Assembly (NCBI RefSeq): GCF_021390675.1
Contig: NZ_JAJEJV010000004.1
Span: 3,348,001 to 3,412,000 of the forward strand
Source: Dyella sp. 2HG41-7
Lineage (GTDB): Bacteria; Pseudomonadota; Gammaproteobacteria; Xanthomonadales; Rhodanobacteraceae
DNA: 64,000 nt
Direction of reading: 5' to 3'
The notes beneath the pieces are model-generated. The model saw only the letters and a list, made by a program, of their open reading frames with translations. It searched no databases and was not told the DNA's origin. Of this stretch, positions 53,866 to 62,570 are shown piece after piece; position 1 is the first letter of the stretch, and every line of letters begins with the position of its first letter. The position numbers and the translations under genes were made by a program.

Positions 53866-56233
53866 AGGTCACCTGCCCTGCCTGCCAGATGGCAGGCTTC
53901 TGCTCAGGTACGTGGATCACGGCAACACATGCGGGTGACGCATCGGGCACGTCGATGCGATAGCTGCCGTGGGAAACGTTATCCAATTCGAAGAATCCGT
54001 CATTGCCGGTGCGGCTGTTCAATATCTGTCCGGTTGGCGTGGTGACCGTGATGAGGTAATTGTCTACAGCTCCGCCGCCGTTCGCCGACGAAAAATGCAG
54101 GTTTCCATTTACGGCGGAGATTCTCGGCAGATCGAACTTCACCAACACACCCGCGCCATCGGCGGGCACAACATCGACCTTGGGTGAAAGCAGATCGACG
54201 TCCGGCGGTAAATCGTCGTCGCGCACCGACAACGTCGTAACGCCATAAGGCGCAACTTCCGGCACCAGCAAAGTGCCGTTACGCCCCGTCGTGCCGATAA
54301 GTTGTCCTGCACGATAGATGCCCACGCCTGGATAACCGGCATCGACAACCGCAAAAGCGCTATTGATTTCCGGCGTTAGATAGACATGGCCGCCCATCAC
54401 AGCTATTGCGCCGCTAACGGCGACATGCGTCGCTTGTTGCACGAATTGTCCATCATCCAGATCGCGCACACCCACATCGGCTTGCATCCAACGACTCAGC
54501 CACGTGCCACTCACATCTTTGTCATTGATGGGGCCTTGCCAACTGTCGTAGAGCCGGTAGCCAAAACCACCTTCGGTGGGGGGATAAGAATTGGCTTCGA
54601 TGTACCGCTGCGGCGAAGTGTTGGTTACATCGCGATAGCCAGCGATCACGGTCGTCTGGGAGCCGAGCGGATAGTAAACAGATGCGAAAATGCCGCGCAG
54701 ACGCGTGCCGGCTCCACGCGTGTAGAGGCCGCTTACGTTGAATTGCCCGCGCCAAGGTAGCCGCAACGACCACGACAACGACTCGCTGGTCACCACGCTC
54801 TGGTCGAAGCGATAGAGTCTGCCCACATTGGCAGACAGCAACCCAAACGATCCAAGCTGCTGCGAAATACCCAGAGAATAGCGATCACGTGCGCGCAAGT
54901 CGGGCAGCACAGGCTGCTCGCCGTTGTCCTCGGGTAGGGTCAACGTACTGTCGAAATCCTTTTGTGCGTGCCGCCATTGGAATTGCAATTGCGTGCCGCG
55001 CCAGACACCTTGGTAATTGAATTCGTGCGCATAACGGCGCATGTGATGGTATTGACGCTGCGCACTCATCAACGTCATGGTGCCCATCGGCCCCAAGCCG
55101 AATGTCATCAGCGGCGAAAGACGACGATCACCTTGGATATAGCTATCGTTGGTGCCAATGGTCCACCCATCGGTCATACCGTAGAGATACGCAATGCTGG
55201 CTGCTTTGCCGCTATATCCACCGCTGCCGAAACCTGCGCGTGGCGAACCCGCGCTGATGTCGAAGGTGTCGTATCCGGCCTTCAGCAGTTCGTTGGAAAA
55301 GTAGTAGGGGATCGCGTACGTATGCTGATTGCCGGCCGCATCCGTCACCAGGACACTGATATTGCGCAGGCCGCCATAACCTTGCAGGTTCTGCAAGTTG
55401 AACGGACCGGGGCCGATTTGCGTGGATCCGATCATGACGCCATCCATGTAAATCTGAACTTGCGAAGGCGATTGGGCGATACCGGACATGCTGGCCGTCG
55501 GGTTGGTGACTTGTCCGGGCTGCAGTGCGTAGCTGCGCTGCAACGTGAGGCCCGCCAGGGAAAAACTGGTCCCCAGATCACCCGTGCTTGGCGTGTAATC
55601 GCCGATCAACAGCCGCAAGGCTTGGTTGGGCCAATCGTGATAAGCGACGGTATCGAATCGAGTGTTTTGAAATCCAGACGGTGTGCTGGTTAACACCTGT
55701 TCGTCGAAGATCGACCACCCGAAAAGACGAAGATGAGGCGACAAGAACATTTGTTGAAACGTTCTGGCTTGGGATTCTGTACGGTCGTAACGGTAATCCA
55801 AAAATCCGGACCAGGTCGGCTCGGGCGTCAAGGTATGAATCACCGCTCGAGACAGATTGACCTCGCCACCCTTCAACCTGTCGCCAGGCACAACGACATG
55901 GATGGCGAGCTCGTTGAAATCGATGTCGATCTTGGCGCCTTGAATGCGTTGCGGATCGAAATAATCTTTGCCGTGGAAGTGGTCCAAGGTCGGCGTGGTC
56001 ACCAATCCGATCGCATTAAGCATGGACGCAGGCAATAAGGCATGTTCGCCGTCGGTCAACCCATCTTCTTCTGTGGGCGCACCGTGATTGACATCGACCA
56101 CCCATGTCACGTCGCTCAACGGGGCCTGCATACGATCCACGGTTTGTGCGCTGGCCGCATGGATCGCCAGCAACCAACCCACGCCCCACCAGCGCCAGTC
56201 CGCAGCGATGCGGATGATCGGGCATTTGCGCAC
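53858..56233 (-). CDS. Outer membrane usher protein (archaic chaperone-usher type)
   Basis: 791 aa from a GTG at 56233, chosen because GGGGAGAGG lies 5-6 nt upstream and it puts the signal peptide (WLLAIHAASA) at the N-terminus. The upstream ATG at 56314 would add 27 unlikely residues. The usher N-domain, the large beta-barrel (repeated G-x-Y/W strands), the plug region with VLVTDAAGNQHTYAIPYYFS and the two C-terminal Ig-like domains are recognisable. It exports and assembles the SCPU pilins here. Confidence 0.9.
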   Translation of the reverse strand: MRKCPIIRIAADWRWWGVGWLLAIHAASAQTVDRMQAPLSDVTWVVDVNHGAPTEEDGLTDGEHALLPASMLNAIGLVTTPTLDHFHGKDYFDPQRIQGAKIDIDFNELAIHVVVPGDRLKGGEVNLSRAVIHTLTPEPTWSGFLDYRYDRTESQARTFQQMFLSPHLRLFGWSIFDEQVLTSTPSGFQNTRFDTVAYHDWPNQALRLLIGDYTPSTGDLGTSFSLAGLTLQRSYALQPGQVTNPTASMSGIAQSPSQVQIYMDGVMIGSTQIGPGPFNLQNLQGYGGLRNISVLVTDAAGNQHTYAIPYYFSNELLKAGYDTFDISAGSPRAGFGSGGYSGKAASIAYLYGMTDGWTIGTNDSYIQGDRRLSPLMTFGLGPMGTMTLMSAQRQYHHMRRYAHEFNYQGVWRGTQLQFQWRHAQKDFDSTLTLPEDNGEQPVLPDLRARDRYSLGISQQLGSFGLLSANVGRLYRFDQSVVTSESLSWSLRLPWRGQFNVSGLYTRGAGTRLRGIFASVYYPLGSQTTVIAGYRDVTNTSPQRYIEANSYPPTEGGFGYRLYDSWQGPINDKDVSGTWLSRWMQADVGVRDLDDGQFVQQATHVAVSGAIAVMGGHVYLTPEINSAFAVVDAGYPGVGIYRAGQLIGTTGRNGTLLVPEVAPYGVTTLSVRDDDLPPDVDLLSPKVDVVPADGAGVLVKFDLPRISAVNGNLHFSSANGGGAVDNYLITVTTPTGQILNSRTGNDGFFELDNVSHGSYRIDVPDASPACVAVIHVPEQKPAIWQAGQVTCE

Positions 56234-56340
56234 GCAGCCTCTCCCCGACCAATTGTATTGATCAACCACCCATCGAGAAGCTGACGCGCTCCCTACGTAT
56301 GCACGCCGCGCCATCCTGGCGCTTGTCGCCTCCGACCCTC

Positions 56341-56359
56341 GTAGGACGCACGCTCCTAC
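56341..56359. repeat. GTAGGA REP-like hairpin between chaperone and usher
   Basis: GTAGGA/TCCTAC stem (56341-56346 with 56354-56359), the core of a REP type common in Xanthomonadales, in the 181-bp gap that splits the pilus operon. Confidence 0.55.
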
Positions 56360-56414
56360 ATGCGCCCTACTTTCACTTCACTCACGCCGCGTCACCCGAA
56401 TCACGCAGTCGCCA

Positions 56415-57146
56415 TCAACCTGCTTTACAAGCGCCGCTAGGTATAGAGATAGGCAGATCGACGGGTTTGCCTTGATCCGTTTTGATGTGCAACTTAGCTT
56501 GCGCTTGATTGCACACGCTGCCGGAAACAGGCAGTGAAAACACATGCGATGCGCCGGGCAACACGTACCACTCATCCAAGGCGGCGCCTTGAATGCCGGC
56601 GGGGTCGGATGCAATGGATGTCAGATGCGCGTGCGCCGTGCCTTGGTTGATAAGTCGCACTTTGACAATTCCGGCGCCGCCGCCTTCCACGCTGGCGCTG
56701 AGTTGCGAACTTGCTTTGGGCTTATGAACAAAAAGCGGCACGCCGAATCTTTCTCGTAGTTCGATATTTTCACCGGCCTCATGAGTCAGTACAGGTAACT
56801 CCGTGATATAGAGCCGATACGCTTTTTCGGTATCCGGAAGGTCGCTCTTACCCGATGTGGTTACGCGAATGACGCGCTTGCCCTTGCCTGCCAACGTGAA
56901 CTTAGCGGGATAGAACGTCAAGTCGCTCGTATCGCTGTAAACATCCTTGCCGTCGGCCTGCGTCCAGGCTTTGGCTTGCACTTCTAAGTCGACGGGTGTG
57001 TCGCCGGGATTAGTCACTTCCACCGTGGTGGAACGATTACCGGCCAAATCCAACCGCAGCGGTGATACGCCAAATCCAGCCGCTCCCGCAGTCCCGGCCA
57101 CCAATATGCTGATCAGGCCCGTCGCAAGACGCTTGTTCGCAATCAT
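56415..57146 (-). CDS. Periplasmic pilus chaperone
   Basis: 243 aa with signal peptide (cut near AGA/AGFG), the N-terminal Ig-like domain with PLRLDLAGNRSTTVEVTNPGDTPV and the G1-strand region GKRVIRVTTSG with EKAYRLYITELP, matching PapD-like chaperones of the archaic branch. The C-terminal domain is shorter and Cys-containing (SVCNQAQ, SGACKAG). The ATG at 57146 is 7 nt after GGAG. It is 18 bp after pilin 1. Confidence 0.9.
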   Translation of the reverse strand: MIANKRLATGLISILVAGTAGAAGFGVSPLRLDLAGNRSTTVEVTNPGDTPVDLEVQAKAWTQADGKDVYSDTSDLTFYPAKFTLAGKGKRVIRVTTSGKSDLPDTEKAYRLYITELPVLTHEAGENIELRERFGVPLFVHKPKASSQLSASVEGGGAGIVKVRLINQGTAHAHLTSIASDPAGIQGAALDEWYVLPGASHVFSLPVSGSVCNQAQAKLHIKTDQGKPVDLPISIPSGACKAG

Positions 57147-57164
57147 CACGTGACTCCTTTGGGA

Positions 57165-57632
57165 TCAGAGATCGGCAGTAACCGTTACGACGTCTTCGTA
57201 TTCTCCAGGTGGTGCGTTTTTCATCGCGTTTGCGGCGACGGTGAAATCGACATCCACGTGAATCAGCGTGTTTCCGGTGCCGGTACCCGATTTCGGAGTG
57301 TGGTCCAGGGTGTAATCGATATAGTCGTTCGTTCCCTGATGCTTCATGCGCCGTGTGCTGCCACTTGAGTTCTGCCCGTCATCCACCACGACGGTAAAAG
57401 GGATGTCCTGCGAACACCAAAAATTCGCTTTTCCTGTCTCTTTTTTTTGAGGGTGATCCATCCCAGAGGTGTGCTCACCGAAGTGCGCGTGAGTGGGTTC
57501 TAGCACGTCATAACCGCACCCACCATTTAGCTTCACACCCACTTTCAATTGCTGCCCCTGAAAACTGAAAGCAGCACAAGGAAGCGTAAGAGCCAGACTC
57601 AAAACCATGCATTGCACAGGCTTCTGTTTCAT
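57165..57632 (-). CDS. Spore coat U-domain pilin (first pilin)
   Basis: 155-aa pilin with signal peptide (ends AFS/FQ), one SCPU domain with Cys pair (GGCGYDV, NFWCSQD) and a C-terminal strand KNAPPGEYEDVVTVTADL. First gene of the five-gene pilus operon. Its leader (GGGGTATTTCGT before ATG) resembles that of the paralogue at 52693-53157, as expected if that gene arose by duplication. Confidence 0.8.
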   Translation of the reverse strand: MKQKPVQCMVLSLALTLPCAAFSFQGQQLKVGVKLNGGCGYDVLEPTHAHFGEHTSGMDHPQKKETGKANFWCSQDIPFTVVVDDGQNSSGSTRRMKHQGTNDYIDYTLDHTPKSGTGTGNTLIHVDVDFTVAANAMKNAPPGEYEDVVTVTADL

Positions 57633-57857
57633 ACGAAATACCCCTTCTCTAGAAACGGATATCGCGCAGCTTGTCTGATGAGCGGCATTTTGTTGCCGCT
57701 GATTTCACCGTATACGCCGTTCTTGTTGAAAGTTCTACTAAACGCGCGCGGGCGATTTCCCGGCGTGTATATAACGAATAGAAAATCGAAAACGAAAAGC
57801 CAATGCCGCTGTCAGCGCTTTATAAAAAGCTGTCATAGCTGCTTTCGTTGTTGCGAA
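57633..57857. other. AT-richer region upstream of the pilus operon
   Basis: 225 bp without a gene, noticeably AT-richer than its surroundings and containing a 7-bp hairpin (57681-57687 with 57694-57700). Probably the promoter region of the pilus operon; several TA-rich -10-like sites exist (TTATATA around 57762-57770) but none has a convincing -35. Confidence 0.4.
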
Positions 57858-58415
57858 TCAGAGCATGCCCGTTTCGAGCTTCGCCGCGTCGGACATCATC
57901 GAGTGATTCCACGGCGGATCGAACACCAGATCCACATCCGCTTCGGCAACAGTGGGAATCAATTCCAGTTTGGTGCGCGCATCGTCGATCAACACATCGC
58001 CCATGCCGCAACCTGGCGCTGTCAGCGTCATCTTGACGTACACCTTGCGCTGATCGGGTGCGGTGGTTTCCAAACTTACGTCGTAGACGAGACCGAGTTC
58101 GACCACGTTGATGGGAATTTCCGGATCGAACACGGTGCGCAATTGCTGCCACACCAGTTGCTCGACATCCGCATCAGTGGCGTCGGCGGGCAACTCCAAC
58201 GGCGGCGGCGGTTCTTTGCCAAGTGCATCAGCGTCGTTGCCCGCTACGCGAAACAGGTTGCCTTCCACATACACCGTAAAACTGCCGCCAAGCGCCTGCG
58301 TGATGTAACCGACCTGTCCGGCCGGCAGCACCACGCTCTCGCCCTGCGGCACCATCACCGCATTGCAGTCCCGTTCCAGGGTGAAAGGTTCGCTGCTTAG
58401 ACTGAAACCGCTCAT
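57858..58415 (-). CDS. sufT: SufT-like Fe-S cluster assembly protein
   Basis: 185 aa. The N-terminal region (FTLERDCNAVMVPQGESVVLPAG) is specific to SufT. The C-terminal DUF59/MIP18 domain has VFDPEIPINVVELGLVYDV and TLTAPGCGMGDVLID with the conserved Cys. It supports Fe-S cluster maturation. No suf genes are adjacent in this window. Confidence 0.9.
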   Translation of the reverse strand: MSGFSLSSEPFTLERDCNAVMVPQGESVVLPAGQVGYITQALGGSFTVYVEGNLFRVAGNDADALGKEPPPPLELPADATDADVEQLVWQQLRTVFDPEIPINVVELGLVYDVSLETTAPDQRKVYVKMTLTAPGCGMGDVLIDDARTKLELIPTVAEADVDLVFDPPWNHSMMSDAAKLETGML

Positions 58416-58436
58416 GCCATCTCATCGATCATTGGG

Positions 58437-58459
58437 GGAAAGCCGTCAGGCGGCTTTCC
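58437..58459. other. Hairpin upstream of sufT
   Basis: Perfect 9-bp stem (58437-58445 with 58451-58459), 5-nt loop, in the gap between sufT and the plus-strand membrane protein gene. Role unknown. Confidence 0.4.
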
Positions 58460-58643
58460 GGCCCTCTATTATGCCGGCCGCTCGTGGGGCCTGTCCCCCA
58501 CATCAGGTTGAATCGGTCGAATCTCAAGGGAGGTCGGCAGTCATGCTAGGGAGAGCGGCCCCTGCCACGCTAAGATGCCCGCTTTGTTTTACCCGGCAGG
58601 ACACCTAAGTGAGCATTTTCCACTTCCATGGCGGCAACCGCCC

Positions 58644-59087
58644 ATGACCGTACGCCAGATCATCGGCGAAGGCTTCGCGCTGGGGTGTGCCTTGATGTTG
58701 GGTTTGGCGGCTGGCGCGATCTGGCTTGTTCCAACCGTGTTTCTGCATCGACCGCTGCCGTGGCTGGCAGTACCGGCAGGCTGGCTGCTGGCGAAAGCCA
58801 TGCGCAAATGGGTGCACACCAGGAAATGGAATGCGGCGGTGCTCGCGGCGCTCGCCGTGGTCGTTGCGAGTGTCTACATCCGCGTGTTGATCACCACAGT
58901 CAACATCGCGGCGATGTTGGGTTACGGATTGATCGACGCCCTGCGCACCGCCGGTGCGTCGATGCTGCTGGATCTCGCGCGTTTCGGCGTCAGCAAGCAG
59001 GACGTGGTGTGGGGCGTGATTGGGATCGTCGTCGCGATGGTGACGGCGTTGCGTTCGCCCACCGCGACGATGCGTAAACCCAATTAG
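58644..59087 (+). CDS. Small inner-membrane protein, unknown
   Basis: 147 aa with four predicted transmembrane segments (about residues 10-30, 35-55, 65-90, 120-140) and a basic cytoplasmic loop (KAMRKWVHTRKWNAA). Not recognised. The ATG at 58644 (MTVRQIIGEGF) is a plausible start; the frame is open 23 codons further. Its stop overlaps the stop of convergent pntB. Confidence 0.6.
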   Translation: MTVRQIIGEGFALGCALMLGLAAGAIWLVPTVFLHRPLPWLAVPAGWLLAKAMRKWVHTRKWNAAVLAALAVVVASVYIRVLITTVNIAAMLGYGLIDALRTAGASMLLDLARFGVSKQDVVWGVIGIVVAMVTALRSPTATMRKPN

Positions 59088-60559
59088 CCGTCTAGCGTCT
59101 TGAGCTCCGACACGAGCTGGCCGGCTGCCGCCTGACCATCGCCGTAAAGCATTCGCGTGTTATCCGCATAAAACAGCGCGTTTTCGATACCCGCAAAGCC
59201 AGTGCCTTTGCCGCGCTTGACCACGATCACTTGCTTGGCGTCGGCGACGTCGAGAATCGGCATGCCGTAGATCGGCGACGTCGGATCGGTTTTGGCCATG
59301 GGATTGACCACATCGTTCGCACCGATCACCAAGGCAACATCGGTGACAGGGAATTCGGGATTGATGTCTTCCATGTCGACAATCAAGTCGTACGGCACGC
59401 CCGCTTCGGCGAGCAACACATTCATGTGACCCGGCATGCGACCCGCAACAGGATGAATGGCAAATTTCACCTTCACGCCGCGCGATAGCAGCAGCTGCGC
59501 GAACTCCCACACTTTGTGCTGCGCTTGCGCGACGGCCATGCCATAGCCCGGCACGATCACCACGCGCTCGGCGTAAGCCATCATCACCGCTGCGTCGGCT
59601 GCTTCGATGGGCTTCTGACTGCCGCCAATCTCCTGCGCCGTGCCACCTGCCGCAGCGCCAAAGTTGCCAAACAGCACATTGCCGATGGAGCGGTTCATCG
59701 CTTTCGCCATCAATTGCGTCAGCAACGTACCGGCGGCGCCCACCACCATGCCGGCGATGATCATCGCTTCGTTCTGCAGTACGAAGCCTTCGAACGCCAC
59801 CGCCAAACCGGTGAAAGCGTTATAGAGCGAAATAACAACGGGCATATCGGCGCCGCCGATCGGCAGCGTCATCAACAAGCCAAATAACAGCGCGAGTGCG
59901 AAGAAGGCGCAGATCAAGGGAATTGTCAGATGCCCCATCGCGAGAGCGATGCCGATCAGCACCGTTGCCGCCAGCACCAACAGGTTCACCACTTGCTGAC
60001 CTGGGAAAACAAAGCGCCGATCGAGCCAGCCCTGCAATTTCGCAAATGCGATCAACGAGCCGGAGAAGCTGACCGATCCGATCAACGCGCCGAGCACGCC
60101 CAAGGCGAGCGCGATGGGAGTGAGCGGCTCAACCACCGCGGCGCCGTGTAAGGCCGACCAACTTTCCGGCATCAGCGGAAAGGTGTTGGGCGCCGTGATG
60201 GCACCCATGATCGCAATATTTTGCGCATGCCCGACCAGTTCCGCAGCGCCGATAGCCGCCGCAGCGCCGCCGCCCATGCCGTTATAGAGAGCCACCATCT
60301 GCGGCATGGCCGTCATCGCCACCCGTCGGCCGGACCACCAAGCCGCTGAAACGCCGATCAGCACGGCCGCAAGAATCAGCCCGCGATGATGCATATCGGG
60401 CAGGAACAACGTGGCGACCACCGCCAGCAGCATGCCGAACCCGGCCCACACGATGCCGCCGCGCGCCGTGCGGGGCGAGCTCATGCGCTTCAAACCGAGG
60501 ATAAATAAGAGAGCGGCTATGAAATACGAAGCGTCGATCAACGTCTGTAGCCAGGCCAT
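59084..60559 (-). CDS. pntB: NAD(P) transhydrogenase subunit beta
   Basis: 491-aa inner-membrane subunit that couples proton movement to NADPH formation. The N-terminal half has about nine transmembrane helices. The C-terminal NADP-binding domain III has VPGYGMAVAQAQHKV, AIHPVAGRMPGHMNVLLAEA and a GANDVVNP motif. The ATG at 60559 overlaps the pntAb stop by one base (TGATG), so the pair is coupled. It converges with the gene at 58644-59087. Confidence 0.96.
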   Translation of the reverse strand: MAWLQTLIDASYFIAALLFILGLKRMSSPRTARGGIVWAGFGMLLAVVATLFLPDMHHRGLILAAVLIGVSAAWWSGRRVAMTAMPQMVALYNGMGGGAAAAIGAAELVGHAQNIAIMGAITAPNTFPLMPESWSALHGAAVVEPLTPIALALGVLGALIGSVSFSGSLIAFAKLQGWLDRRFVFPGQQVVNLLVLAATVLIGIALAMGHLTIPLICAFFALALLFGLLMTLPIGGADMPVVISLYNAFTGLAVAFEGFVLQNEAMIIAGMVVGAAGTLLTQLMAKAMNRSIGNVLFGNFGAAAGGTAQEIGGSQKPIEAADAAVMMAYAERVVIVPGYGMAVAQAQHKVWEFAQLLLSRGVKVKFAIHPVAGRMPGHMNVLLAEAGVPYDLIVDMEDINPEFPVTDVALVIGANDVVNPMAKTDPTSPIYGMPILDVADAKQVIVVKRGKGTGFAGIENALFYADNTRMLYGDGQAAAGQLVSELKTLDG

Positions 60560-60867
60560 CACTTGGCCTCCCCGCGGCCCTGACCGGGCTTGCTGGACTT
60601 GAACATCTCCAGCATCCGCTCGGTCACGACGTAACCGCCGGCGGCGTTGCCGGCACCTAACAGTACGCCGACGAAGCCAATCGCAATTTCAAACGAAGTT
60701 TGCGCATGACCTAGCGCAATCATGGCTCCAACCAGCACAATGCCGTGTATGAAATTGGAGCCCGACATCAAGGGCGTGTGCAGGATCACCGGCACCCGCG
60801 CGATGATTTCATACCCCGTGAACGCAGCCAGCATAAAGATGTAAAGCGCCAGGAACCCATCCAGCAT
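60559..60867 (-). CDS. pntAb: NAD(P) transhydrogenase subunit alpha, membrane part
   Basis: 102 aa with three hydrophobic segments; starts MLDGFLALYIFMLAAFTGYE after GGGGGAAGCAC. This is the separate membrane piece of the alpha subunit seen in genomes where PntA is split. Its normal neighbour pntAa lies on the same strand but 1.7 kb upstream, beyond three plus-strand genes. Confidence 0.92.
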   Translation of the reverse strand: MLDGFLALYIFMLAAFTGYEIIARVPVILHTPLMSGSNFIHGIVLVGAMIALGHAQTSFEIAIGFVGVLLGAGNAAGGYVVTERMLEMFKSSKPGQGRGEAK

Positions 60868-60996
60868 GTGCTTCCCCCGCCAATTGGTCACATTCACCGC
60901 ATCATACGGTGAGTGCGATGCTGCGATCCACGCCGCCTTACTGTGCGTGGAATGCGGGGGCGCCTGTCAGTCAACCCACGCTAGCCCCGCGCGTTG

Positions 60997-61647
60997 ATGT
61001 CGAGAGTCGAACAGATGGAGCCCCGGAATGCTCGCCCTGACGATGCGGAGAACGGCGCCATGAATGGCGTCTCAGCCGTTTTCGAGGCGGAACTTCTTGC
61101 GCCTGATGGTCAAGCCGTCCCTGCGACCCTGGATGCGTTCCTGGCGAGCATGGAGCGGCGCGCCTTCCGCATGGCGGAGCTGCACCTGGGTAACCGGGAA
61201 GACGCGTTGGATGCCGTGCAGGACGCGATGCTCCGCTTGGTGAAGCATTACCGCACCAAGCCGGCGCAGGAATGGACGCCGCTGTTCTGGGGCATTTTGC
61301 GCCGGCGCATCGTGGATCTGCAGCGCCGACGCAAGGTGCGTTCGATCGTGATCGGCTGGCTCGGCGGCGGGCACGATGACGACGGAGACGAATTGCCGGC
61401 ATGGGAACCGGCCGATAACGGCCCAGACCCGTTGGAAAAGCTTCATGGCGAACAGTCCTATGCGGATATGGCCGCGGCGGTGAAAAAGCTTCCGCAGCGT
61501 CAACGCGAAGCCTTCATGCTGCGCGTTCTGGAAGGACTGGATGTCGCGGAAACCGCCACCGCGATGGGGTGTTCGGAAGGCAGCGTAAAAACTCATCTCT
61601 CGCGGGCAATGCAACACTTGCGAGAGCACTTGGAGGCGTGGCGATGA
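60997..61647 (+). CDS. RNA polymerase sigma-70 family (ECF-like) factor
   Basis: 216 aa. Region 2 is seen in MAELHLGNREDALDAVQDAMLRLVKHY, and region 4 in LPQRQREAFMLRVLEGLDVAETATAMGCSEGSVKTHLSR with its helix-turn-helix. Alternative starts at 61015 and 61060 (after GCGGAGAA) are possible. It overlaps the next gene by 4 nt, and that gene is probably its regulator. Target promoters unknown. Confidence 0.85.
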   Translation: MSRVEQMEPRNARPDDAENGAMNGVSAVFEAELLAPDGQAVPATLDAFLASMERRAFRMAELHLGNREDALDAVQDAMLRLVKHYRTKPAQEWTPLFWGILRRRIVDLQRRRKVRSIVIGWLGGGHDDDGDELPAWEPADNGPDPLEKLHGEQSYADMAAAVKKLPQRQREAFMLRVLEGLDVAETATAMGCSEGSVKTHLSRAMQHLREHLEAWR

Positions 61648-62033
61648 ACTCGTCCGACAAACAATTCGAACAGCGCGCCCGCGCGCTTTACCAAGAGGCG
61701 ACGCAACGCATCGATCCGGTTACCGCCGGTCGTCTGCGCGCCGCCCGTCGCACGGCGCTCGAAGCGGCCTCTGCGCATGCGTCGCCGCATCATCGCGCGC
61801 GCGTGCTGGTGCCGGCGGGTGCGCTGGCCGCCATCGCGTTGGCCGCGCTTATGATCTGGCAACCGCTTCCGCATTCGCAGCCCGAGCACAACCCGCAAGC
61901 CGCCGTCGCGAGCGAGCAGCAAGATAGCGAATATCTGCCGCCCGAAGCGGACAAGACCGATCCCGGCCTGGTCCAGAATCTCGACTTTTACAGTTGGCTT
62001 GCCGCCAATGACAGTAGCCAAACCAAACGCTGA
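61644..62033 (+). CDS. Putative anti-sigma-like membrane protein
   Basis: 129 aa starting MNSSDKQFEQRARALYQEATQ, coupled by ATGA overlap to the sigma factor. One transmembrane segment is predicted (VLVPAGALAAIALAALMIW, about residues 58-76), then a short periplasmic tail. Position and topology suggest an anti-sigma factor, but no family motif was recognised. Confidence 0.6.
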   Translation: MNSSDKQFEQRARALYQEATQRIDPVTAGRLRAARRTALEAASAHASPHHRARVLVPAGALAAIALAALMIWQPLPHSQPEHNPQAAVASEQQDSEYLPPEADKTDPGLVQNLDFYSWLAANDSSQTKR

Positions 62034-62036
62034 TCC

Positions 62037-62552
62037 ATGTTGCCACGACGACTCCGCCTGCCATCGCTATTGCCTCTACTGCTCGGTCTGACGATCGCGG
62101 CGCCATCGTATGCGCAAGATGGCGCAACGCATCCGTGGAACACGCTTAGCCCGGCTCAGCAGCACCTGCTTGAGCCGCTGCAATCGCAATGGGACACGCT
62201 TCCGCCCAAGCGCCAGGAGCATATGCTTGAGCGCACGCAGGAATGGATGCAGTTGCCGCCGCAACGCCAGCAGGAAATTCGCGACCGCATCGCGCGCTGG
62301 CAGCAGATGACGCCGGAACAACGGCAGCAGGCGCGCGAAAACCAGCACCTCTACGACACGCTGCCGAGTCAAAAGCAGCAGCAGCTGCACGATGCGTTCA
62401 AGCGCTTCCAGCAACTTCCGCCGGATCAACGCGAAGCGTTGCGCCGCCAGTGGATGGAACAATCTCCTGAAGAGCGCCGTCAGTGGCTGCAACACATGGG
62501 GCCGCGCTCGACGCTGCCGTCGGGGCGCGCGTTCGGCATGCCGCGCCACTGA
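62037..62552 (+). CDS. DUF3106-like periplasmic protein
   Basis: 171 aa with a signal peptide (ends PSYA/QDG) and repeated W-x-x-L-P/MxPxQR units (WNTLSPAQQHLLEPL, WMQLPPQRQQE, WQQMTPEQRQQA, FQQLPPDQREAL), typical of DUF3106. It follows the anti-sigma-like gene by 3 bp. Heavily charged and probably helical; function unknown. Confidence 0.8.
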   Translation: MLPRRLRLPSLLPLLLGLTIAAPSYAQDGATHPWNTLSPAQQHLLEPLQSQWDTLPPKRQEHMLERTQEWMQLPPQRQQEIRDRIARWQQMTPEQRQQARENQHLYDTLPSQKQQQLHDAFKRFQQLPPDQREALRRQWMEQSPEERRQWLQHMGPRSTLPSGRAFGMPRH

Positions 62553-62570
62553 GGCGCGTTCCCATCATCG

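Noticed and set aside
57633-57857. A specific promoter for the pilus operon
   Set aside because: Several TA-rich -10-like sites exist but none has a convincing -35 at proper spacing, so only the region is reported.
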